Assembly (NCBI GenBank): GCA_024642565.1
Contig: JAHEAV010000010.1
Location: 1-64,000 of the forward strand
Reading direction: 5' to 3'
DNA from: Erythrobacter sp.
Lineage (GTDB): Bacteria; Pseudomonadota; Alphaproteobacteria; Sphingomonadales; Sphingomonadaceae
DNA: 64,000 nucleotides
The position numbers and the translations under genes were made by a program. The notes beneath the pieces were generated by a model that saw nothing but the letters and a program-made list of their open reading frames with translations, had not been told where the DNA came from and did not search any database. Numbering within the stretch: the stretch's first letter is position 1; each line of letters opens with the position of its first letter. Positions 1-9,379 of this stretch are shown in pieces.

Positions 1-43
1 CTGACGGGGGACAGTCTCGTTCCGAAATCTTCGTCGGACTGTT

Positions 44-130
44 TGGTGCGGTCGAGAAGACTCGAACTTCCACGGGCTTTCGCCCACAACGACCTCAACG
101 TTGCGCGTCTACCAATTCCGCCACGACCGC
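44..130 (-). tRNA. tRNA-Leu (anticodon GAG)
   Basis: Read on the minus strand the segment folds as a class II tRNA. The acceptor stem GCGGTCG/CGACCGC closes it, the D arm holds the usual tRNA-Leu GGAATTGGTAGACG string, the anticodon stem CAACG/CGTTG encloses loop TTGAGGT, a long variable arm follows, and the T arm contains GTTCGAGTC. The anticodon is GAG, which reads CTC/CTT leucine codons. The discriminator A and a genome-encoded CCA (44-46) are present. Boundaries were set by pairing the acceptor stem by hand. Confidence 0.95.
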
Positions 131-328
131 ACCTGAAGTCAGGGTGCGCGAGCGCCTCCCTGCGGGGTAGGAGCGGGCCACTAGCAAAGGCCTCTCCCGC
201 GCGCAAGCTGTCGATTGAACAGGCGGATAAAAGGCCCTGTACAAACTCTCGCAAGGAACTGTCCCGCTAAGGGACCAGGTTTCCGCTTTACTTGCAGATA
301 TGGTAAATCGCGTGGAAACCATTTGCCT

Positions 329-541
329 ATGGTATCCTTCGTCACCCTGCTGCTTGCCGCCAGCGCGCCCATCCAGGGCGCCGGTGATATGCCGCGCAGT
401 GACATTGTGGTGCAAGCCAGCGCCACAGTGCGGATCATTACCGGCGCAGAAATCCGTTTCGATCGGCATGAGAGCAAAGGGAAATCCAAGCCTAACGTCC
501 GGCTGGACCAGACAGGCACGGTCTGGTTCGAATTCAGTTAA
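329..541 (+). CDS. small predicted secreted protein, unknown function
   Basis: A 70-residue protein if read from the internal ATG at 329. From this start the first ~18 residues form a credible signal peptide (MVSFVTLLLAASAPIQG) followed by a short charged, beta-rich domain with ATVRIITGAEIRFD near the middle and an aromatic C-terminus. A longer in-frame ORF begins at 215 but its extra 38 residues look like translated non-coding sequence, so I prefer 329. No family is recognised. It lies between tRNA-Leu and the convergent zinc-ribbon gene (18-bp gap). Probably a periplasmic protein if expressed. Confidence 0.55.
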   Translation: MVSFVTLLLAASAPIQGAGDMPRSDIVVQASATVRIITGAEIRFDRHESKGKSKPNVRLDQTGTVWFEFS

Positions 542-559
542 AGAAGGCGGTGGGCAAGT

Positions 560-1381
560 TCAGCCCGGCTTCCAGCCTATTTCAGCCCATTTCGCCGATT
601 TGGGGACGTCTGTGACCGCTTCGTTGATCGTCACATTCTCGCCAGGAGCAAGACTGGGCTTGGGCGGTGTCACTTCCCAGCTATAGACGACCCGGTCCCG
701 CGCATCGCGCATCACAATGAGGATCGAGGGGACCCTGCGCGTTTCGCGGCCGATATTCGTGATCGTGCCACTGGCCCCGAAAAATTCGGTGCCATTGGGT
801 AACGTCCGGCGATCTTGTTGGGCAGGAGGAAACTCCAGCACCAGGTCCGGCTGGTTCACCGCAAAGGTTGGGCGTTGAATTGGCACCCATTCCGGCAGGC
901 CCCAGTAGCTGACAGCGGCGATAGTGCCAAAGGCGATCAGAGCGAATACAACTCCGGCAGCGGTCCATAATTTCAGAGGATTGCGCCGCTTGCGGAACGG
1001 GGGCTCGTAATTGAATTGCGAGGGTTCATCGCTGATTTCTTCGACGATTCCGGGCTGGGCGGTAGGCGAAGCTTCAACCGCACTCGGCAGAGGCGGAGCA
1101 GCGCTCTCTTCCTCCCGGTGTCGAAAAGCCTGTATATCGGGCTCCGGCTCGGAGTTTTCTTCCATCACTGGTTGTGCCGGCGCGGGTGGCGGCGCGGGTG
1201 GTGGTGGTGCAGCAGTCGGAGCCGCAGGACTTGGCACAGGTGCTTCTGCCCGTTCGATTCGAGCGCCTTCCTGGAACCAGCTATGCCGGCATTTGGCGCA
1301 ACGGACGGTGCGTCCGTCCACACCAACAGCGCTGTCTGGGACAACGTAGCGCGTGGAGCAGGCGGGGCAGGCGATAATCAT
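560..1381 (-). CDS. MJ0042-type zinc-ribbon membrane protein (DUF3426-like)
   Basis: The 273-residue protein starts at the ATG at 1381, because the zinc ribbon begins at residue 2. Residues ~5-29 hold two CxxC pairs (CPAC and CAKC) spaced as in the MJ0042 zinc-ribbon family. A long Pro/Ala/Glu linker follows, then one transmembrane helix near residue 150 (LWTAAGVVFALIAFG). The C-terminal ~110 residues form a periplasmic domain of the DUF3426 kind. Family members are common in proteobacteria and their function is mostly unknown. It is divergent from ftsEX across 167 bp, which hints at a cell-envelope role but proves nothing. Confidence 0.8.
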   Translation of the reverse strand: MIIACPACSTRYVVPDSAVGVDGRTVRCAKCRHSWFQEGARIERAEAPVPSPAAPTAAPPPPAPPPAPAQPVMEENSEPEPDIQAFRHREEESAAPPLPSAVEASPTAQPGIVEEISDEPSQFNYEPPFRKRRNPLKLWTAAGVVFALIAFGTIAAVSYWGLPEWVPIQRPTFAVNQPDLVLEFPPAQQDRRTLPNGTEFFGASGTITNIGRETRRVPSILIVMRDARDRVVYSWEVTPPKPSLAPGENVTINEAVTDVPKSAKWAEIGWKPG

Positions 1382-1548
1382 GGTTGATGCAACCTTTACG
1401 ACGATGAATGAATCGCAACAAGGCTCGTAGCCCGATCTAAGGGAATACGGTGGCTTTTTTCCACACCGAAGCATAGCTATAGGCGGATCATCATGCCTGA
1501 ATTTCCCCTTTTCCAAGCCAATCGCGCCAATTCCGGCCTTCTGCCGGC

Positions 1549-2298
1549 ATGATTACTGCGGCGAACGATGTCGTGACATTCGACAATGTCGGGCTGCGCT
1601 ATGGCACCGAGCGGGAAGTATTGAGTGATGTATCCTTCTCTTTGCACCCGGGAAGCTTCTATTTTCTCACAGGTGCCAGCGGGGCGGGTAAGACTTCTTT
1701 GTTGAAGCTGCTGTACCTTGCCCAACGCCCTTCGCGAGGGATGATCTCGATGTTTGGCGCCGATGTCATTACCCTTCCGCGCAACCGACTGCCCGCCTTC
1801 CGGCGGCGGCTGGGCGTGGTGTTTCAGGATTTCCGACTAGTGCCGCATCTCTCGGCCTTCGATAATGTCGCCCTTCCCTTGCGGGTATCGGGCGTTCGAG
1901 AGGCCGATCTGCGTAAATCTGTGTCTGATATGCTTGAATGGGTCGGCCTGGCACATCGCAGCGACGCCCGCCCTGCGACATTATCTGGCGGTGAACAGCA
2001 GCGCGTGGCGATCGCCCGCGCGGTGATCGGGCGACCTGACATGCTGGTGGCGGACGAACCGACCGGCAACGTCGATCCTGAAATGGCTCTCAAGCTTCTG
2101 CGACTGTTTGAAGCGCTCAACCGTTTGGGCACAACTGTGGTCGTCGCCACCCATGATGTGCATCTTCTGCGCAAGGTGCCGGATTCGATGATCATGCGGC
2201 TGGATAAGGGGCGGCTGTCCGACCCTACCGGCGCACTACGCTATCCGCCCAAACGTCCAATGCGTGCGCCAGACGCCCATGAGAATGGCCAGTCATGA
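1549..2298 (+). CDS. ftsE: cell division ABC transporter ATP-binding protein FtsE
   Basis: This 249-residue ABC ATPase has Walker A GASGAGKT at residues 42-49, signature LSGGEQQR from residue 145, and Walker B MLVADEP from 165. FtsE pairs with FtsX at the divisome to control peptidoglycan hydrolases. The identity rests on the small size, the GLRYG/FQDFRL motifs and the downstream ftsX overlapping by four bases (ATGA, 2295-2298). The N-terminus is a little longer than usual. The ATG at 1549 has no clear Shine-Dalgarno sequence, and a 5-bp GC hairpin (1533-1547) sits directly before it, so the exact start is uncertain. Confidence 0.93.
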   Translation: MITAANDVVTFDNVGLRYGTEREVLSDVSFSLHPGSFYFLTGASGAGKTSLLKLLYLAQRPSRGMISMFGADVITLPRNRLPAFRRRLGVVFQDFRLVPHLSAFDNVALPLRVSGVREADLRKSVSDMLEWVGLAHRSDARPATLSGGEQQRVAIARAVIGRPDMLVADEPTGNVDPEMALKLLRLFEALNRLGTTVVVATHDVHLLRKVPDSMIMRLDKGRLSDPTGALRYPPKRPMRAPDAHENGQS

Positions 2299-3227
2299 GC
2301 CGCGCATCGGATAGCGCGGCGCCTTCACGCCAAAGCTTCTTGCCCTTCCGTAGAAACACGGCGACGCAGCTGGTCCCCCAGGCGCGGCTGGCTGGACCGA
2401 TGCCCTGGGTCCTTGCGATAATGGTCACCTTGACGGTGATTGCAGCTGCTGGCGGCCTGGCGCTCAGCAATCTGGCAGACGGTGCGCGGGGCGAACTGTC
2501 AGGTGGTGCAACCGTGCAAATTGTTGAGGCCGCACCTGCCGAACGCAATCGTCAGGCCGCAGTTTCGGTGCAATTGCTGACCCGACATCCGTCTGTCGCT
2601 TCGCTGCGCCGCGTTCCCGATGAAGAATTGAGTCGGTTGCTTGAACCCTGGCTGGGTGTGGGGGCCAGCAACGAAGCGGTGCCAATACCGGCGCTGATAG
2701 ACGTTCGGCTGCGAACCGAAGCAACCGAAGATGAACTGCGATCCATTCGCCGCCTGCTCGCAGACCAGGCTCCGGCGGCACGGATTGATGCGCAATCGAA
2801 TTGGCTAAGGCCGGTATTCGCGACAATCCGTTCTTTGCAATGGCTGGCAATTGCCTTGGTTGCATTGCTTGGTCTGACCAGTGCATCGGCAGTATGGTTG
2901 GCTGCTCGGTCTGCTCTTGGCACCAACCGTAATACCATAGAGGTGGTCCACCTGCTTGGTGGAACCGATGGTCAGATCGCCCGGATTTTCCAGCGTTCGA
3001 TCGGGATTGATTCAACTCTCGGCGGTGCAGTCGGTCTGATGCTGGGGTTGGGCGTGGTTCTGCTGCTAGGGCGCCAGTTCGCCGGACTCGATTCGGGCAT
3101 GATTGCGAGTGGCGGACTGGAATGGAGGGACTGGCTTGTGTTGGCTGCAATTCCAATAGCGGGCGTTGCTATCGCCATGCTGACAGCGCGCCTGACCGTG
3201 CTCGCCGCACTAAGGCGGATGTTGTGA
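2295..3227 (+). CDS. ftsX: cell division protein FtsX (permease-like)
   Basis: The 310-residue protein is translationally coupled to ftsE. It has the FtsX layout: a cytoplasmic N-terminus, TM1 near residues 35-57 (WVLAIMVTLTVIAAAGGLAL), a periplasmic domain of ~120 residues, then three TM helices in the last 130 residues. A conserved cytosolic loop with TIEVVHLLGGTDGQIARIF lies between TM2 and TM3 and is typical of FtsX. It anchors FtsE in the membrane and transmits ATP hydrolysis to envelope amidase activators. Sequence divergence in the periplasmic part is normal for the family. Confidence 0.92.
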   Translation: MSRASDSAAPSRQSFLPFRRNTATQLVPQARLAGPMPWVLAIMVTLTVIAAAGGLALSNLADGARGELSGGATVQIVEAAPAERNRQAAVSVQLLTRHPSVASLRRVPDEELSRLLEPWLGVGASNEAVPIPALIDVRLRTEATEDELRSIRRLLADQAPAARIDAQSNWLRPVFATIRSLQWLAIALVALLGLTSASAVWLAARSALGTNRNTIEVVHLLGGTDGQIARIFQRSIGIDSTLGGAVGLMLGLGVVLLLGRQFAGLDSGMIASGGLEWRDWLVLAAIPIAGVAIAMLTARLTVLAALRRML

Positions 3228-3766
3228 TCCGGCGCGCGGTTGCGGCTGTTCTCATACTGTGGAGCTTTGGCTTTGCGATATTTGCGATCGCCTTGCCGGG
3301 ACCCGCTATTTTATCCGGATCGGCTGCGAAGACCGATGCAGTGGTTGTGCCAACTGGCGGCGCAGGGCGGATCGAACGCGGCTTGGCCGTTCTCGATAGT
3401 GGCCTGTCGGGTAAGATATTGATTAGCGGGGTTGATCCGGAAGTGAAGCCGGGTGAATTTGCGGCGCAGTTCGGCGTTTCGGCAAAAGTCATGAAATGCT
3501 GCGTGACTCTTGGTTTTGCTGCCGTAGATACGCGCGGCAACGCAGCGGAAACCGCCTTGTGGATCAAACAACGCGGCTATGTGTCGGTACGCCTTGTCAC
3601 CACGGATTGGCATATGTGGCGCGCGGCCAATGAATTGCGTAAAGCGCTACCCAACAATGTCATGATCATCGAGGATGCTGTACCGTCCCGGCCGACATTG
3701 CGAATTCTCTTTCTTGAATATCACAAACTTCTGGCAAGCCAGATGTCACTGCTATGGCCCGATTGA
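3224..3766 (+). CDS. YdcF/SanA-like DUF218 membrane-anchored protein
   Basis: The start is the GTG at 3224, which overlaps the ftsX stop (GTGA), giving 180 residues. A single N-terminal TM helix (~4-24) leads into a DUF218 domain. It shows the family's TDAVVVPTGG strand near residue 36, a DTRGNAAETA loop and an RLVTTDWHMWRA strand-helix. DUF218 proteins such as SanA, ElyC and YdcF are implicated in envelope or peptidoglycan precursor homeostasis, but the biochemical activity is unresolved. The coupling to ftsEX and then plsC fits an envelope-biogenesis operon. Confidence 0.82.
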   Translation: MIRRAVAAVLILWSFGFAIFAIALPGPAILSGSAAKTDAVVVPTGGAGRIERGLAVLDSGLSGKILISGVDPEVKPGEFAAQFGVSAKVMKCCVTLGFAAVDTRGNAAETALWIKQRGYVSVRLVTTDWHMWRAANELRKALPNNVMIIEDAVPSRPTLRILFLEYHKLLASQMSLLWPD

Positions 3767-3773
3767 TCACTGC

Positions 3774-4451
3774 ATGATTTTCCTTCGCAACATACTGTTC
3801 TATATATTTTTTTATGGGGGAAGCCTTTTCTATGTGCTTGCCTCGCTTTTGTCGATTCCCCTGGGTATGGGGCCGTTGCGCAAGGCCGTGGCGGGCTGGT
3901 CAAACTATCACCGGACCTGCGTGCGACATCTGCTGGGCATTACTATAAGGATTGAAGGTCAACATGCCGCCGAACCGGTATTATATGCCGTGCGACACGA
4001 AAGTTTTTTCGAAGCGATCGATGCACCTGCAATGTATGACTTCCCGGTGACGTTTGCCAAACACGAGCTGTCACTCATCCCCGGCTGGGGCAAGGCGGCC
4101 AAGGTTTATGGCATGATCTTTGTCGAGCGCGACCAAGGGGCCAGGGCGCTGCGCAAGATGGTGGCGGCAGCGCGTGACTATTCAGCGGACGGCCGCCCGT
4201 TGGTGATTTACCCGGAAGGCACGCGGACGCCGCATGGTACATCGGGTAAGTTGCAGGCAGGCTTTGCTGGTCTTTATAAGCTCATAGGCCTGCCGGTCGT
4301 GCCGGTCGCGGTGGACAGTGGCCCGCTTTATCACAGGTTCTGGAAGCGGCCGGGTGTCATCACCTACCGTATCGGGGAGAAGATTCCGCCGGGTCTGCCG
4401 CGTGACGAAATTGAAACCCGCGTAACCCAGGCGATCAACGCGCTAAATTAA
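3774..4451 (+). CDS. plsC: 1-acyl-sn-glycerol-3-phosphate acyltransferase (PlsC)
   Basis: Starting at the ATG at 3774 gives 225 residues with an N-terminal membrane helix (RNILFYIFFYGGSLFYVL). The acyltransferase block I reads HESFFE, so the family HX4D motif appears here as HX4E. Block III is VIYPEGTRTP, and the PVVPVAVDSG strand is block IV. The enzyme would acylate lysophosphatidate to phosphatidate. HX4E versions occur in some proteobacterial PlsC homologues, so I regard it as active. It follows the DUF218 gene by 7 bp and probably ends the ftsEX operon. It converges with tyrC, and the two overlap by 4 bp. Confidence 0.88.
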   Translation: MIFLRNILFYIFFYGGSLFYVLASLLSIPLGMGPLRKAVAGWSNYHRTCVRHLLGITIRIEGQHAAEPVLYAVRHESFFEAIDAPAMYDFPVTFAKHELSLIPGWGKAAKVYGMIFVERDQGARALRKMVAAARDYSADGRPLVIYPEGTRTPHGTSGKLQAGFAGLYKLIGLPVVPVAVDSGPLYHRFWKRPGVITYRIGEKIPPGLPRDEIETRVTQAINALN

Positions 4452-5371
4452 GCATCCGATTCACTGCCGTGATCGGCCCGCCCGAAATCGGGCCGTGCAT
4501 CGTCTTGACCCATTTCGATGATTGAACGGCGGATATCGCGCGTTCGGCTGAACAGGTCAAACAAAGCGTCTCCGTCTCCAGACCGGATTGCTCGCTGCAT
4601 TGCGGTGAGATCTTCGGTAAACCGGCCGAGCATTTCCAGAACCGCGCTGCGATTGTGAAGGAATACGTCGCGCCACATGGTCGGATCCGACGCTGCAATA
4701 CGGGTAAAATCGCGGAAACCACCCGCAGAATATTTGATGACTTCGCCGCGCGTCACGTCTTCCAGATCCGAAGCGGTGCCAACGATGGTGTAGGCGATAA
4801 GGTGCGGTATATGGCTGGTTACCGCCAGCACCAGATCATGGTGTGCGGCATCCATTATTTCAATTCTAGCGCCGAGTGCTTCCCAAAAGCTGCGAAGATT
4901 TGACAGCGCAACCGGATCGGCATCGGCTTCGGGCGTCAAGATGCACCAGCGGTGCTGGAATAATGTGGCAAAACCGGCATCTGGCCCGCTGCGTTCCGTG
5001 CCCGCAACCGGATGTGCGGGAATGACAATGTGGCCGGGCAGGGCGCTGCGCAGGGCTTCGCTCACAGTTTGTTTGGAAGAGCCAACGTCGCTGACGATTG
5101 ATCCTGCCGGCAGGCTGCCGGCGATTTGCGCCGCGGCAAGCGGAATTGCTCCAACAGGGACGCAGAAAATGACCAAATCGGCCTTTTCCACTGCCTCAGC
5201 AGGCGTGTCGCAAACCTGCCCGACAAGGCCGCGCTGCGCCGCGCGGGCACGGGTTTCGGGGTCGATATCAAAACCGGTTGTTTGCACGCCGGGCAGGCAT
5301 TCCGTGCAAGCAAGGCCGATCGATCCGCCAAGCAGGCCCAATCCGATGATGGCAACCCGCTCTATGGTCAT
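4448..5371 (-). CDS. tyrC: prephenate/arogenate (cyclohexadienyl) dehydrogenase
   Basis: The 307-residue protein begins with a Rossmann motif, VAIIGLGLLGGSIG (residues ~6-19), and contains SDVGSSKQTV, HPVAGTERSGPDAG and VTSHIPHLIAY, all diagnostic of the TyrA/TyrC prephenate dehydrogenase family. It oxidatively decarboxylates prephenate or arogenate in tyrosine synthesis. The ATG at 5371 shares its A with the hisC stop codon (TAATG), so the two genes are translationally coupled. In Sphingomonadales and Zymomonas the hisC-tyrC pair is a known arrangement, where HisC also serves as an aromatic aminotransferase. Confidence 0.93.
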   Translation of the reverse strand: MTIERVAIIGLGLLGGSIGLACTECLPGVQTTGFDIDPETRARAAQRGLVGQVCDTPAEAVEKADLVIFCVPVGAIPLAAAQIAGSLPAGSIVSDVGSSKQTVSEALRSALPGHIVIPAHPVAGTERSGPDAGFATLFQHRWCILTPEADADPVALSNLRSFWEALGARIEIMDAAHHDLVLAVTSHIPHLIAYTIVGTASDLEDVTRGEVIKYSAGGFRDFTRIAASDPTMWRDVFLHNRSAVLEMLGRFTEDLTAMQRAIRSGDGDALFDLFSRTRDIRRSIIEMGQDDARPDFGRADHGSESDA

Positions 5372-6495
5372 TATTCCGGCTCGACCAGTTGGCGCAGTGC
5401 GTGTGCAACTTCGGCCATTTGTTCTGCCGTACCGATAGTTATCCTGAGACCCTGGGGAAGCCCCTGACCGGCCAGCCACCTTGTGGCATACCCCGCATCG
5501 GCAAGGGCATTCAGCGCCATTTCCGCAGAAACCGTGCCTTCAAACATTATGAGCAGGAAATTCGCCTTGCTCGGCAGCGGGCGCAAGCCGTAATTGCCCA
5601 AGCTTTCGACCACTTCGACAAACTTTTTCAATTCGTGCGCATTATGCAAGCGCGCACGTTCAACGAAATTCTGATCGCCAATCGCGGCCAAGGCTGCGGC
5701 CTGCCCATGATTGGTTACATTGAACGGGCCGCGAATGCGGTTGAGGTTGGTAATCAGATGCGGGGCGCCAGTGGCCCACCCGATCCTTTCCCCTGCCAGA
5801 CCATAAATCTTGGAGAAAGTTCGCGTCACCAGCACATTATCAGCCTGCTCGGCGAGAGCCATGCCGCCATCATCCTCGGACGGCTCCAGATATTCGGCAT
5901 AGGCCTGATCCAGCACGAGCAGGACATTACCGGGAAGCGCGGCGTGGAGACGCGCAATCTCCGACGCGGGCAGATAGCTGCCAGTCGGGTTATTGGGATT
6001 GGCGACAAACACAACGCGGGTCTGCGGCGTCACATGGGCCAGCAGCGCGTCGACATCGGTGCCATAATCCCGGTCAGGTGCGATGACAGGTGTGGCCCCG
6101 CAGCGTTTGGCGGCGATTTCATAAACGGCAAAGCTGAAGCGGGAAAATAACACTTCATCGCCCGGTCCTGCATAGGCTTCGGCGGCAAGGTTCAGCAATT
6201 CATCGGAACCTGTGCCGCAAACGATCCTGCCGGGTTCGATATCGAACAGCGCCCCGATTGCCGCGCGCAGCTCCGTTGAATCCGGATCGGGATAGTTTGC
6301 CGGCGCTGCGGCATGGGCCAAAGCGGCAAGCGCCAGTTCGCTGCAGCCCAGCGGATTTTCATTGGCCGACAGCTTTATCAGTTTGCGCCCGTCGCTCGAA
6401 TGCGCCTGACCTGGCACATAGGCCTTGATGGATTCAATCCACGGTTTGGGGACCGGCGGGGAAGCTGTCTCTTTTGTCATATCGGCGGCGCGCAT
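5371..6495 (-). CDS. hisC: histidinol-phosphate/aromatic aminotransferase
   Basis: This 374-residue class I/II PLP aminotransferase has the HisC landmarks LSANENPLG (42-50), [12 protein letters not shown] (165-176), the DQAYAEY strand (196-202), and the PLP-lysine motif [15 protein letters not shown] (lysine ~229). It converts imidazole-acetol phosphate to histidinol phosphate and, in this context with tyrC, probably also works in Phe/Tyr synthesis. The ATG at 6495 has a weak AGGG upstream. A second ATG at 6480 is equally possible. It is divergent from metX across a very short gap. Confidence 0.92.
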   Translation of the reverse strand: MRAADMTKETASPPVPKPWIESIKAYVPGQAHSSDGRKLIKLSANENPLGCSELALAALAHAAAPANYPDPDSTELRAAIGALFDIEPGRIVCGTGSDELLNLAAEAYAGPGDEVLFSRFSFAVYEIAAKRCGATPVIAPDRDYGTDVDALLAHVTPQTRVVFVANPNNPTGSYLPASEIARLHAALPGNVLLVLDQAYAEYLEPSEDDGGMALAEQADNVLVTRTFSKIYGLAGERIGWATGAPHLITNLNRIRGPFNVTNHGQAAALAAIGDQNFVERARLHNAHELKKFVEVVESLGNYGLRPLPSKANFLLIMFEGTVSAEMALNALADAGYATRWLAGQGLPQGLRITIGTAEQMAEVAHALRQLVEPE

Positions 6496-6563
6496 AGCGG
6501 CTTTGCACCCTGATGGACAGCCCGATTGACAGTTTGCACTGTCTGCCCCAATTCACGCGGCCC

Positions 6564-7676
6564 ATGGCCCCGCAAACTGCCTCAAACAGCTTCACGCTTC
6601 CTTCCAGCTTGCCGCTTGATAGCGGACAGGACCTGGATGGCGTTGCGATTGCCTATGAAAGTTACGGCACATTGTCCCCGGCCAGGGATAATGCCATTCT
6701 TGTTTGCCATGCGCTGACCGGTGACCAATATGTTGCCAGCACCCATCCGGTTACGGGCAAGCCCGGCTGGTGGGAACGGATGGTCGGCCCTGGCCTGCCC
6801 ATCGATACTGACCGTTTCCATGTAATTTGCGCCAATGTGGTGGGCAGTTGCATGGGATCGACCGGTCCGGCCAGCCTGGCGGCGGACGGCAAGCCCCACG
6901 CCATGCGTTTTCCGGTAATCACCATCCGCGACATGGTGCGTGCGCAGATCGCGCTGCTCGATGGCCTCGGGATCGATCAGCTCCATGCAGTGATCGGCGG
7001 ATCAATGGGCGGGATGCAGGCGCTCAGCCTTGCGGCCAATTTCCCCGAGCGGGCCGCCCGTGTGCTGGCCATCGCCGCCACGGCCCGGCATTCGGCGCAG
7101 AACATTGCCTTCCACGAAGTCGGGCGGCAGGCGATCATGGCCGATCCGGCATGGGCAGACGGCGATTATTACGCGAACGAAGCCCGCCCCGATGCGGGTC
7201 TGTCGGTTGCCCGGATGGCGGCCCATATCACTTATCTGAGCGAGGCCGGACTGACCGAGAAATTCGGACGCCGCCTGCAGGACAAGGCCGATGGCAGCGC
7301 GGGTACCAAGAGCTTCGGCTTCGATGCCGATTTTCAGGTGGAAAGCTATCTGCGCTATCAGGGCAGCGGCTTCACGCGGCGTTTCGATGCCAATTCCTAC
7401 CTCTATATCACGCGGGCGATGGACTATTTCGATCTGGCGGAAGAACATGGCGGGCATTTGGGCAAAGCCTTTGCCGGAACATCGGCGCGGTTCTGCGTGG
7501 TCAGTTTCGACAGCGACTGGCTGTACCCCACGGCGGAAAGCCGCCATGTGGTCCACGCCCTCAACGCCGCAGGCGCGGCGGTCAGCTTTGTCGAACTGTC
7601 CGCCCCTTTTGGCCATGACAGTTTCCTGCTCGAAGTTCCCGCGCTGGACCGGGTGGTGAAGGGGTTTCTGGAATGA
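6564..7676 (+). CDS. metX: homoserine O-acyltransferase (MetX)
   Basis: An alpha/beta-hydrolase-fold protein of 370 residues from the ATG at 6564. An upstream in-frame ATG at 6513 would add 17 unconserved residues. The nucleophile elbow [10 protein letters not shown] (Ser ~147) and the terminal GHDSFLLE histidine are the MetX signature, and [12 protein letters not shown] lies between. It activates homoserine for methionine synthesis by O-acetylation or O-succinylation; specificity cannot be told from what I can see. The overlap with metW (ATGA) is the usual alphaproteobacterial metXW pairing. Confidence 0.93.
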   Translation: MAPQTASNSFTLPSSLPLDSGQDLDGVAIAYESYGTLSPARDNAILVCHALTGDQYVASTHPVTGKPGWWERMVGPGLPIDTDRFHVICANVVGSCMGSTGPASLAADGKPHAMRFPVITIRDMVRAQIALLDGLGIDQLHAVIGGSMGGMQALSLAANFPERAARVLAIAATARHSAQNIAFHEVGRQAIMADPAWADGDYYANEARPDAGLSVARMAAHITYLSEAGLTEKFGRRLQDKADGSAGTKSFGFDADFQVESYLRYQGSGFTRRFDANSYLYITRAMDYFDLAEEHGGHLGKAFAGTSARFCVVSFDSDWLYPTAESRHVVHALNAAGAAVSFVELSAPFGHDSFLLEVPALDRVVKGFLE

Positions 7677-8263
7677 GCGCGCTGCGCCCCGACCTTGCGG
7701 TAATTGCCGACCATATCGAACCGGGCACGCGGGTGCTGGATATCGGTTGCGGCGACGGGGCGTTGATGGCGGCGCTGCGCGATGACAAGCAGGTTGACGC
7801 ACGCGGGCTGGAGATTGATCCGGCAGAGGTCGAACGCTGCGTGGCGCGCGGGCTCAGCGTGGTGCAGGGCGATGCCGACCGCGATCTGGCGTTCTATCCC
7901 GATGGCGCGTTTGATTATGCGATCCTGAGCCAGACCTTGCAGACGGCGGAGCGGCCCGATCTGATGCTCGACCAGCTTTTGCGTGTGGGGCGGCAGGCCT
8001 TTGTCAGCTTTCCCAATTTTGCGCACTGGCGGATGCGTAGTGCATTGCTGCTCAGGGGGCGGATGCCGGTGACCCGCCATTTGCCGGTCAGTTGGTATGA
8101 AACGCAGAATATCCACCATGTGACGGTGACCGACTTCCGCGAATTGCTGGCCGCCAAGGGCGTAGCGGCGGATCGCAGCTGGTTCTTTGCCGGGGGGCGG
8201 GAAATCGGCGCAACCGGTGCCAATTGGCGCGCGGAATATGCGGTGTTTCAAGTGGGCAGATAA
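7673..8263 (+). CDS. metW: methionine biosynthesis protein MetW
   Basis: The 196-residue protein has a SAM-methyltransferase-like fold: motif [13 protein letters not shown] lies near residues 22-33 and [21 protein letters not shown] further on, both typical of MetW. In alphaproteobacteria MetW is required with MetX for full homoserine acyltransferase function. The start overlaps the metX stop by 4 bp. The operon ends here; the next gene, fghA, is convergent. Confidence 0.92.
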   Translation: MSALRPDLAVIADHIEPGTRVLDIGCGDGALMAALRDDKQVDARGLEIDPAEVERCVARGLSVVQGDADRDLAFYPDGAFDYAILSQTLQTAERPDLMLDQLLRVGRQAFVSFPNFAHWRMRSALLLRGRMPVTRHLPVSWYETQNIHHVTVTDFRELLAAKGVAADRSWFFAGGREIGATGANWRAEYAVFQVGR

Positions 8264-8284
8264 GGCCTCCACCTTTGCGGCCGG

Positions 8285-8501
8285 GGTTACACAAGTGACA
8301 CATCCAACAAAGGCTGTCCGCCATGTTATCCTTATGAATTATATGCGGATTCTACATTTGGACGTCACAACAGTGCGGCCCGCAAAATCGGCCATTTTTG
8401 TCCGATAGGCGCAAGACGATCCTGCGCCTTGAGCCGCGAGTAAGACCAACAATGGGAAAGAGCCGCCAGAAGAATAGCGGCCAAACGGCGTGTAGGAAAA
8501 T
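8285..8501. repeat. intergenic element, copy 1 (convergent metW/fghA gap)
   Basis: This gap of 275 bp has no credible gene. It contains an 18-mer (8285-8302) matching 15 of 18 bases of a block at 27512-27529, then CCGCCATGTT (8318-8327), and at its far end an exact 12-mer GTGTAGGAAAAT (8490-8501). The last 57 bp align without a gap to the end of the second copy. Both copies sit between convergent genes. It could be an intergenic repeat family or a small RNA gene. Confidence 0.45.
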
Positions 8502-8538
8502 GGGGTTAACGCCCTCGATTGGATTACTTCAACCCCGT

Positions 8539-9369
8539 TTACCCCAACCGCTCCGCGTGCCAGCGGATGTGGTCCGCCATGAAGCTTTCGATGAAGTAAT
8601 AGGAATGGTCGTAACCTTCCTGCATCCGGATCGTGGCCGGGATGCCGGCTTTTTTACAGGCGAGGGCGAGCAGGCCGGTTTTTAGCTGATCGGTCAGGAA
8701 ATTGTCGGCTGTGCCCTGGTCCACCAGCAGGTCCGGCAGCCGCGCGCCGCTGTCGATCAGGGCGACCGCGTCATAATCGCGCCAGGCCGCTTTGTCCGGC
8801 CCGAGGTAGCCGCCCAGCGCCTTTTCGCCCCAGGGGCAATTGAGCGGGCTGGTTATCGGCGCGAAGGCGCTCACGCTTTTGAAGCGGTCCGGGTTGCGCA
8901 GTGCGATTGTCAGCGCGCCGTGGCCGCCCATGCTGTGCCCGGTGATGCCCTGACGGCCCATATCGGCGGGGAAGTTTTTCGCAATCAGCGCGGGCAATTC
9001 GCGTTCGATATAGCTGCGCATCCGAAAATTCTGCGCCCAGGGTTCCTGCGTCGCATCGACATAAAAGCCTGCGCCCTTGCCGAAATCATAGGCATCATCA
9101 TCCGGCACATCATCGCCTCGGGGGGACGTGTCTGGCGCAATGAAGATCACTCCATGCTGCGCACAGGCGGCGCGGTAGCCGCCTTTCTCGGTCACATTGG
9201 CATGGGTGCAAGTGAGGCCGGAAAGATACCACAGCACCGGCAATTTTGTGCCTTCGGCATGGGGCGGCACATAGACCGAAAAATTCATATCGGTGCCGGT
9301 TTCGGCGGAGGCATGGGAATAAACCCCCTGCACCCCGCCGAAACTCAGGTTTGTAGAAAGTGTTTCCAT
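8539..9369 (-). CDS. fghA: S-formylglutathione hydrolase
   Basis: 276 residues from the ATG at 9369. The esterase D family is recognised by WYLSGLTCTHANVTEKGG (48-65), APDTSPRG (78-85), the nucleophile elbow GHSMGGHGAL (Ser146), and the terminal catalytic YDHSYYFIESF. It hydrolyses S-formylglutathione to formate and glutathione, the second step of glutathione-dependent formaldehyde oxidation. It shares the strand with adhC, with one VOC gene between, so the three form an operon. The formate produced could feed the FdsGBA formate dehydrogenase encoded near 48-54 kb. Confidence 0.95.
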   Translation of the reverse strand: METLSTNLSFGGVQGVYSHASAETGTDMNFSVYVPPHAEGTKLPVLWYLSGLTCTHANVTEKGGYRAACAQHGVIFIAPDTSPRGDDVPDDDAYDFGKGAGFYVDATQEPWAQNFRMRSYIERELPALIAKNFPADMGRQGITGHSMGGHGALTIALRNPDRFKSVSAFAPITSPLNCPWGEKALGGYLGPDKAAWRDYDAVALIDSGARLPDLLVDQGTADNFLTDQLKTGLLALACKKAGIPATIRMQEGYDHSYYFIESFMADHIRWHAERLG

Positions 9370-9379
9370 CAATCGGGGC

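Noticed and set aside
6496-6563. Possible SAM riboswitch before metX
   Set aside because: The hisC/metX gap is too short and no SAM riboswitch core motif is visible.
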